Below the pieces are notes generated by a model, which ran no database searches, was not told the DNA's origin, and saw only the letters and a program-made list of their open reading frames with translations. A DNA stretch of 10,877 nt, from contig JAKBAC010000115.1 of the NCBI GenBank assembly GCA_021809365.1, positions 1 through 10,877 on the forward strand, read 5' to 3'. Every line of letters starts with the position of its first letter. Within the stretch, counting starts at the first letter, position 1. This stretch comes from Planctomycetota bacterium (GTDB lineage: Bacteria; Planctomycetota; Phycisphaerae; WQYP01). The position numbers and the translations under genes are program-made. This document shows positions 6,174 to 10,877 of this stretch, piece after piece.

Positions 6174-7538
6174 CTATTCGTTGCAACCCCCCAGTCCCTC
6201 TGCCGTAGCCACTGGCCAGGAATATCCCGCCGTCATGATCCCCAACACCAGAATGATGCCCGCAAATAATACCGGATCCACGGTGCGGCTGTAATTGGAC
6301 GCGTGCGGGCCCAATATTTTTACCATGTCGGACGTCATGGCCATTAAAATCGCGCCGGCAGCCAGTAAGATAACCATTCGTTTTCGCGTCGCCGGTTGCG
6401 CCTCCGCATCGCCGGCAATCAGCCCAGCCGCCATCAGTGTAAAGATCAACGTGACATAGTGCGGCACCCAGCACCAGGATTCCGCCCACAGCAAAAACGC
6501 CGCCACGGCACCGAGTTCAAAAATATAACGCCGACTCTTCAACGTCGGCAGCCTGCGTCGCATCCATATCAGACCGATCACGCCGATACCCACAAGCAGA
6601 CCGCGAATGATCCGTTGCGCCAGCGGTATTGGCCAGTTGAACACATTAACGTAATAATTTTTGGCCAGGCCATGATGATACGTGACAAAAGCCGGGGTAT
6701 GCGTCAGGAGGCGCAGTAAAAAACTTGGCAAAGATTCGCCGGAAGGCACGGTCACCGCCCCCTGTACCAGATAGGGCGCGATCATGGCATGAAAATACTG
6801 CTGGTTCCACAGAATGGACTGATGCGGCCCGAAAAATATCGCCAGCGGAATATACAACCAGAATGCAATGCCGATCAACATGGCACTGGCCGCGATCCAG
6901 CGCCGCCGCCAGAGCAGATAGACCAGAAAAATCAGCGGCGTAACTTTAATGGCCACCGCCATCGCCACCAATAATCCGCCCAGTAAATCACTCCACGTCC
7001 GCTCCCGCTGAATCAGGCACAAACCCGCCGCCAGCGGTGTGAGCATGAGCAGATTCATCTGCCCTTCCTGCATGTCCCCCACGACGGGCCAGAACCATGT
7101 CAGCAAAATCAACGCCATGGGCAAAGGCGTAATTTTTCCGCCGCAGCGGCGCACAATGGTCAGTACCGAATAAAAGATAATCGCCAGCAAAACCGGCTTG
7201 CACAGCACCCATGTAAACTGCGCCGCCGGAAAAGAGAGCCAGGAAAATGGGGCCAGCAACACGAAAGTAAACGGCGGCATGGGCCAGAGATTGCCCGTCA
7301 CCGCAACATGCTGATGCAAAAACAGCGGTAACATCCGCAGCCAGCGGTTGAAATCGTTGATATCCAGCGGATGCGGTAACGCCAACTCTTTGGCCTGCCG
7401 ATGCCAGGCCTGAACGGCGATCACCAGCGACGCGATCCCCACGATGCTCCACGCAATGATGCCGGTCCACAACTCCCGCGCCCGCGCCTTCACCCCTGGT
7501 GCCGATTCCGAATTGCTCATCATCAAAACGCGTTCCAT
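6174..7538 (-). CDS. GT87-type membrane glycosyltransferase (DUF2029-like)
   Basis: A 454-residue polytopic inner-membrane protein resembling GT-C fold glycosyltransferases of family GT87, which use polyprenyl-phosphate sugars as donors. Seen: roughly ten or more hydrophobic segments. The first long outer loop has DINDFNRWLR (Asp59 and Asp62 are candidate catalytic acids), followed by GNLWPMPPFTFVLLAPFSWL. GDMQEGQMNLLML lies near 154-166 and AVAIKVTPLIFLVYLLWRRR near 194-213; these last two are typical of GT87. The acceptor is unknown. Start choice is uncertain: the ATG at 7538 has only a weak AGG upstream, and Met6/Met7 are alternatives. It sits between the sigma-like gene and hydrolase copy A on the same strand, with a 249-nt gap upstream that holds a possible promoter, so it may be transcribed separately from the sigma genes. 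Confidence 0.85.
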   Translation of the reverse strand: MERVLMMSNSESAPGVKARARELWTGIIAWSIVGIASLVIAVQAWHRQAKELALPHPLDINDFNRWLRMLPLFLHQHVAVTGNLWPMPPFTFVLLAPFSWLSFPAAQFTWVLCKPVLLAIIFYSVLTIVRRCGGKITPLPMALILLTWFWPVVGDMQEGQMNLLMLTPLAAGLCLIQRERTWSDLLGGLLVAMAVAIKVTPLIFLVYLLWRRRWIAASAMLIGIAFWLYIPLAIFFGPHQSILWNQQYFHAMIAPYLVQGAVTVPSGESLPSFLLRLLTHTPAFVTYHHGLAKNYYVNVFNWPIPLAQRIIRGLLVGIGVIGLIWMRRRLPTLKSRRYIFELGAVAAFLLWAESWCWVPHYVTLIFTLMAAGLIAGDAEAQPATRKRMVILLAAGAILMAMTSDMVKILGPHASNYSRTVDPVLFAGIILVLGIMTAGYSWPVATAEGLGGCNE

Positions 7539-7587
7539 TTACCTGGCGCAGCGAACACAAAACGCTCGCTACCAAACTTACCCCGCA

Positions 7588-7616
7588 ATAATACAAGCGA
7601 CGATTGTCGTTATCCA
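7588..7616 (-). promoter_or_regulatory. Possible promoter for the GT87 gene
   Basis: Minus strand: TGGATA (7616-7611), a 17-nt spacer, then TATTAT (7593-7588), matching consensus at 4 of 6 and 5 of 6 positions. The spacer contains a dyad, CGAC-GATT-GTCG (7598-7609 on the plus strand), that could be an operator. The start would be near 7581, about 43 nt before the ATG at 7538. The rest of the 249-nt gap shows no gene. Confidence 0.35.
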
Positions 7617-7787
7617 GCGTTCGCCTCGTTACGGGACGCAAAGGGAGTGGCACTTCTTTCCGGGCGAACGGTGACATCAACGGCATAAATGCCGGCGCTA
7701 ATAGAATGGTTCGCCCTGGAAATTCGCGCCCCAGAACCATGGTTCGGATTTTTTGCCACGCCCGACGCGAATGCCATTGAACCATCG

Positions 7788-8426
7788 CTACGACATCGTG
7801 TCGGCAACATTCGCCGGTTCGCGTTGATTATCCGCTTCAATGCGATTGAAGCGGCCCAGGAGCGCCTTTCGCACATGTTGTAATATGCCAATCGCCAGCT
7901 CGGTGCGTTCCATCTCCTCTCCTTCCGCGGATTCGGCCGCCACGCCGCACGCATTCGCCAATGCTTCATCCAGAACCTCCTTGACCCGCTCCCGATCTTC
8001 CGCGCAGCGAACCTGCACATCACGCCGCCGCCAGCCCGATATGCGCGGCAATCGCCGGTGCGGTGCCAGATCCAGAATGGAGCACTCTTTCTGCTGTTGC
8101 AACGGGTCATTTGACGGTGGCATCTGATCATGGATCATCGTGTGGACTTGCATCTCCCGCAGCACGGCCAACATTTTCCGCCGCAACATCAGCCCGAAAT
8201 AAGCGCACGCCGCGCGGCGATCGGGATTATATTTATCCAGCCTCCCCATGACATGCAACACCGCTTCGGAAATCACATCCTCCTTATCCTGCCAGTTCTT
8301 AACATGAATCCGTCTGGCCTTGCACATCGCCAACTCGCGCATCGCCAGAAAAATTTGTTCGCGATTGGCGGGAATGTCTTGGAGTAACTGATTCAGCTCC
8401 AGGCGCAATGCGGGTGTCTCGGACAT
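7788..8426 (-). CDS. Small sigma-70 region 2-like protein
   Basis: A 212-residue soluble protein whose residues about 24-91 resemble sigma-70 region 2. Seen: a helical stretch FLAMRELAMCKARRI, then WQDKEDVISEAVLHVMGRLD, KYNPDRRAACAYFGLMLRRK and MLAVLREMQ. This is the order found in region 2.1-2.4 (acidic D-x-I-x-E-A, then K-Y/F-x-P, then a Y-F helix with basic residues). The AYF..L...MLAVLRE form recalls minimal phage late sigma factors of the T4 gp55 type; that comparison is by memory of the family. No recognisable region 4 follows; residues 105-212 are charged and unassigned. AAGGAG lies 8 nt before the ATG, a clear ribosome site. It is 59 nt downstream of the sigma gene on the same strand, so the two are probably co-transcribed. 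Role as a true sigma factor is unproven. Confidence 0.65.
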   Translation of the reverse strand: MSETPALRLELNQLLQDIPANREQIFLAMRELAMCKARRIHVKNWQDKEDVISEAVLHVMGRLDKYNPDRRAACAYFGLMLRRKMLAVLREMQVHTMIHDQMPPSNDPLQQQKECSILDLAPHRRLPRISGWRRRDVQVRCAEDRERVKEVLDEALANACGVAAESAEGEEMERTELAIGILQHVRKALLGRFNRIEADNQREPANVADTMS

Positions 8427-8485
8427 GATACTGTCTCCTTAAAAATAGAATCTGAAATCCGTAAGTGTTTAAGAATCGTGGATAG

Positions 8486-9316
8486 TCAACTCGCGCCCGC
8501 TAAAAGCCGCCGGACACGTGGATTGGCACGCAATGTTTCGATCGCCTGACGATAGATCTGCCCTACCCGCCCGTGATGCAGACCCAATAAGGCTCCGATC
8601 TGCCGACACGTTTTTTCTTCCAGAACCGCCAGCCGCACGATGAATGCTTCCCGGGCTGATAAACCGCGGGAAAGGACGGCAAATAAATCTTCAAATTCCA
8701 CATCATCACCGCCCGCCGATCCCGCGCCGCCATCCCGCACGGCACCCATTGCGCGATGCGTCTGGCCAACAGCATCCTGCCAATATCCCCGGCATTCGCG
8801 CATCCAGCGCCGCCGCGCATCGAGAATCGCGCCAATGATCCGCCAGCGCACAAAACCGGCCAGCGCTACCCCGCGCCGGGGATCAAATCTTTGCAGCGCC
8901 TCATGCAACCCCAAAAATGCCTCCTGCTCCAGATCAGCGTTACCCGCCATTTGGACCACCGCATATTGCCGAATGGTTGAACGGATCAGAGGGGTGAACG
9001 CATGTGTCAATTCACCAAGGTGCCGCCGGCGCTCTGCGGCATCTGTGGCATGGCACCAACGCCGGTATAAATCATCCGCGTCCGCACCCGCCGCCCCTGG
9101 CCGCGCCACCGCAGTGGCCGCCCGCCCCGGACGCATCCGCTCCCCGCATTGCCGCATGACCGACTCGGAAACTCCCGGCAAGCGCGCCCGTCGGCCAATC
9201 CATCCCAACATCGCCGATCCCAGTTGGCGTAATGGCTTGGGCAAAAACGCCACCGCGTCCATCGTGACTGGGCCGACAGCGGATAACAACGTTAATTTCG
9301 GCATAACCAATTCCAT
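8486..9316 (-). CDS. Sigma-70 family RNA polymerase sigma factor (regions 2 and 4)
   Basis: A promoter-recognition subunit for RNA polymerase. Numbered from the start at 9316 (276 residues), region 2 spans about 103-176: LTHAFTPLIRSTIRQYAVVQ, DLEQEAFLGLHEALQRFDPR, then GFVRWRIIGAILDARRRWMR, the core-binding and -10-recognition part. A Gly/Asp-rich linker follows (about 190-210). Region 4 spans about 217-270: LSAREAFIVRLAVLEEKTCR, then QIGALLGLHHGRVGQIYRQA, the -35-binding helix-turn-helix. Regions 1.1 and 3 are not evident. The first roughly 100 residues are unassigned. Start choice is uncertain: the frame is open from an ATG at 9355, but a TGGTATACT extended -10 at 9331-9339 lies inside that extension and favours Met at 9316 or 9304. 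Alternative or ECF-like class cannot be settled. It is divergent from hydrolase copy B. Confidence 0.85.
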   Translation of the reverse strand: MELVMPKLTLLSAVGPVTMDAVAFLPKPLRQLGSAMLGWIGRRARLPGVSESVMRQCGERMRPGRAATAVARPGAAGADADDLYRRWCHATDAAERRRHLGELTHAFTPLIRSTIRQYAVVQMAGNADLEQEAFLGLHEALQRFDPRRGVALAGFVRWRIIGAILDARRRWMRECRGYWQDAVGQTHRAMGAVRDGGAGSAGGDDVEFEDLFAVLSRGLSAREAFIVRLAVLEEKTCRQIGALLGLHHGRVGQIYRQAIETLRANPRVRRLLAGAS

Positions 9317-9330
9317 TTTCACGTCCGCAA

Positions 9331-9339
9331 AGTATACCA
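9331..9339 (-). promoter_or_regulatory. Possible extended -10 promoter of the sigma gene
   Basis: Minus strand TGGTATACT: TG-n plus TATACT, 5 of 6 to consensus. No clear -35 is visible. A start near 9324 would place ATG 9316 a few bases downstream and ATG 9304 about 20 nt downstream, and would exclude the ATG at 9355. Confidence 0.4.
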
Positions 9340-9430
9340 AACAAATACCTAACATACAGGATATAAATCGAAATGGGAAATAGGAATTGGCGCATAAAAA
9401 TATCGTTTTTAATCAGCGTGGGGCGCATGA

Positions 9431-9445
9431 CGCGAATTCTTCGCG
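9431..9445. other. Perfect dyad upstream of hydrolase copy B
   Basis: CGCGAA-TTC-TTCGCG, a 6-bp perfect inverted repeat with a 3-bp centre. It ends 7 bp before the TATAAT at 9453 and overlaps where a -35 would lie. It could be a repressor operator. The corresponding region of copy A has no such dyad. Confidence 0.45.
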
Positions 9446-9452
9446 GACTGCG

Positions 9453-9458
9453 TATAAT
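9453..9458 (+). promoter_or_regulatory. TATAAT box directly upstream of hydrolase copy B
   Basis: GCGTATAATCC, identical to the 11 bases before copy A, with TATAAT ending 8 nt before the ATG at 9467. Transcription would begin at about 9465-9467, on or next to that ATG. No good -35 is visible at standard spacing. Confidence 0.6.
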
Positions 9459-9466
9459 CCATGGCT

Positions 9467-10432
9467 ATGAATAATGCTCCAGCGCATCATCTGAAGTTTG
9501 CACTTGCCCCACGCGTGCCCATGCGGATGCTGGAATTTCAATACCCCATGCGCGCCGCTGCGCAATTTTCCTTCCGGGCCGAGCACGTCGAAACCAATTT
9601 CCAAACCTATTACGCCGATGCCGGCGAATGGAACATGCCATTCAAAATTCTCCGTTCTTCCTCCGAAGCCAAACCGATTCTGATGTTGCTCCATGGGCTG
9701 GGGTTGCATCCCGCGTCTTTCCGCGGAATCACCGCCTATCTGCTGAAGGTTTGTGATCTGATCGTCGTGGATTATACCGGCTTTACTTCTCTGCATAGTT
9801 GGCCCGACGGCGGTGCCGGCCTCCGCGTGCTTGCCCACGCCATTATGAGAATTCCCGCCGCGCTGGGATTAAACAAAATCCATATCGGCGGTTCCAGCCT
9901 CGGTGGCGGCTTGAGCATCATGGCCGCGGTTGATTTTCCCACTCACATTCATCGTATCGTGTTATTTAATCCGGCGATTTTCCCGCAGCGGCTCCCCTCC
10001 TTCTATCAGCTTGTGCGGGTGCCGATCCTCGGCCCACTGATCATGCGATTCATGCCGCCGCCGCATCTGATCTCCGGAGTAACGACACTGGGATATGTGG
10101 ACGCATCTTCTACCGATGAGGAGTTGATCCACGTTTATGAGGATAACATGAAATCCGCCGACAACCGTCTGCGCGTCATGGACTTGATCCGCCACTTGCC
10201 CGAACGCGAAGTGGAAGTCCGCCATTACCTTTCCCGCGCGCGCGCACTGCCGCATGAAGTCTTGTTGATTTGGGGCGAACAGGACAAACTCCTGGCCGCC
10301 GGTACCGGAGCACGCCTGCGCGACGAACTTCCGCATATCGATTTTCACAGTTTCCCCGATCTGGCTCACCTGCCGCATGAAGAATCGCCGGATCGCATCG
10401 GCCCAATTGTCGCGGAGTTCATCGTGAGATGA
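9467..10432 (+). CDS. Alpha/beta-hydrolase, copy B of an inverted pair
   Basis: This is the paralog of the minus-strand hydrolase at 5155-6120. Seen: the same 321-residue length when started at 9467, and the same candidate catalytic residues: H76-G77 in LLHGLGLHPASF, Ser144 in GGSSLGG, Asp273 in LLIWGEQDKLL and His301 in DLAHLPHEESP. The first 15 residues differ from copy A; from RVPMR onward identity is about 84%. Start choice: an in-frame ATG at 9461 is only 2 bp after the TATAAT and would lie upstream of the expected transcription start. ATG 9467 is the position equivalent to copy A and is preferred. It is divergent from the sigma factor and convergent with the partial gene at the right edge. 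Substrate is unknown. Divergence is spread along the protein and spares the active-site motifs, which suggests both copies are functional. Confidence 0.9.
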   Translation: MNNAPAHHLKFALAPRVPMRMLEFQYPMRAAAQFSFRAEHVETNFQTYYADAGEWNMPFKILRSSSEAKPILMLLHGLGLHPASFRGITAYLLKVCDLIVVDYTGFTSLHSWPDGGAGLRVLAHAIMRIPAALGLNKIHIGGSSLGGGLSIMAAVDFPTHIHRIVLFNPAIFPQRLPSFYQLVRVPILGPLIMRFMPPPHLISGVTTLGYVDASSTDEELIHVYEDNMKSADNRLRVMDLIRHLPEREVEVRHYLSRARALPHEVLLIWGEQDKLLAAGTGARLRDELPHIDFHSFPDLAHLPHEESPDRIGPIVAEFIVR

Positions 10433-10456
10433 ATCGGCATAACGCCACCACGCCGC

Positions 10457-10480
10457 TGTGCGAAACTCGCGTTTCACACG
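10457..10480. other. Hairpin between convergent genes
   Basis: TGTG-c-GAAAC-tcgc-GTTTC-a-CACG forms a stem of eight Watson-Crick pairs plus a terminal T-G pair, with one internal C/A mismatch. It sits 25 nt after the hydrolase copy B stop, between convergent genes. No T-run follows on either strand, so it is at best an atypical terminator or 3'-end stabiliser. Confidence 0.4.
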
Positions 10481-10550
10481 CGGCTATGGGAGAAAACTAA
10501 CGGATTGTGGCGTATAGCGGATTGGTGGCTTTCAGATTTTGAATTTCAGA

Positions 10551-10877
10551 TCACACGCTTATGGAATCCCCCGTTCGCATCCGTTGCCGACGAGCACGCA
10601 AGGCCTGCTTGGCACCGGCATAAAGTTCATCCTGCTGCCGCCGGATCATCATCTTGATGTCGTACGCGCTTAATCCATATTTCCCGCCCACGGCGGCAAC
10701 GAGCTGCTGCTCGGTGGAAGTCAGGTCCCCGTCCATCAGCGCAGCGGCCACCATCGCTCCAAGCCAGCGGTGAATATCATCCGGAGTTTTCGGTTCGGTA
10801 ATCTGCAGTTCGCCGCGCTTGGCCGCGTCCATCATGCGATGCAGTTGCTCATCGGTCACACCCCGCCGATCCGCGAT
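10551..10877 (-). CDS. TerB-like protein, C-terminal part (5' end beyond right edge)
   Basis: The frame is open from the right edge to the stop at 10551, giving 108 residues in view. Seen: TDEQLHRMMDAAKRGELQIT, then a helical region WLGAMVAAALMDGDLTSTEQ QLVAAVGGKYGLSAYDIKMM. The pattern (A..A.DG.l...E......g...gls) is that of TerB-like domains, all-helical modules with an acidic residue near the DG turn. The tail is very basic (RARRQRMR). A GTG at 10857-10859 could be a start, but it has no well-spaced ribosome site and the frame continues upstream, so the gene most likely extends past the window. TerB-like domains occur in stress and membrane-associated proteins; no specific role can be given. 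Convergent with hydrolase copy B. Confidence 0.55.
   Translation of the reverse strand: MADRRGVTDEQLHRMMDAAKRGELQITEPKTPDDIHRWLGAMVAAALMDGDLTSTEQQLVAAVGGKYGLSAYDIKMMIRRQQDELYAGAKQALRARRQRMRTGDSISV

Noticed and set aside
6988..7785. A minus-strand frame starting in the gap and running into the GT87 gene
   Set aside because: Most of it is the wrong frame of GT87, and the upstream part shows no ribosome site or protein character.
8640..9383. Plus-strand frame opposite the sigma factor gene
   Set aside because: It is Arg/Pro/Ser-rich antisense to clear sigma regions 2 and 4.
5155..10432. A composite transposon or insertion sequence bounded by the hydrolase pair
   Set aside because: There is no transposase, no short terminal inverted repeats and no target duplication in view; the arms are full genes.
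1..10877. CRISPR arrays, tRNA or rRNA genes
   Set aside because: No regularly spaced repeats, no tRNA-like T-arm or acceptor pairing, and no rRNA signature was found by reading.

Overview
The window looks like a bacterial chromosome, GC roughly in the mid-50s by eye, with sigma-70-type promoters. It holds core transcription/translation genes on the left and an accessory-looking cluster on the right. The RpoB segment, the fragmented ribosomal gene order and the large sigma-factor content would fit a planctomycete or another PVC-group bacterium (Phycisphaerae-like). This is an inference from protein character, not a database result.

Left part (1-5075). The minus strand carries the first 819 codons of rpoB (RNA polymerase beta), running off the left edge. 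Divergently, on the plus strand, lie rplA (L1), rplJ (L10) and rplL (L7/L12), ending in a strong intrinsic terminator at 5039-5075. In most bacteria the order is rplK-rplA-rplJ-rplL-rpoB-rpoC on one strand. Here rpoB points the other way from the front of the cluster, and no rplK precedes rplA. The 486-bp intergenic region has two back-to-back sigma-70-type promoters and a roughly 270-nt rplA leader that can fold into a closed multibranch RNA (2691-2827). Both the rpoB and rplA leaders carry the same 11-mer, TTTTTTGGTGG, at a similar distance from their start codons. After rplL there is a hairpin-rich gene-free stretch before the terminator.

Right part (5155-10432). Two alpha/beta-hydrolase paralogs, about 84% identical in protein by hand count, sit as an inverted pair. 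They flank a minus-strand block of three genes: a sigma-70 family factor with regions 2 and 4, a smaller protein resembling sigma region 2 alone, and a GT87-type membrane glycosyltransferase. Each hydrolase has the same GCGTATAATCC box with TATAAT exactly 8 nt before the ATG, which predicts leaderless or nearly leaderless transcripts. The right edge has the 3' part of a minus-strand gene with a TerB-like C-terminal region.

How they work together: rpoB, rplA, rplJ and rplL belong to the transcription and translation core and are probably co-regulated from the shared intergenic region. For the hydrolase, sigma and GT87 block the sequence shows shared organisation but no substrate or pathway; a regulatory or cell-envelope role is inference only.
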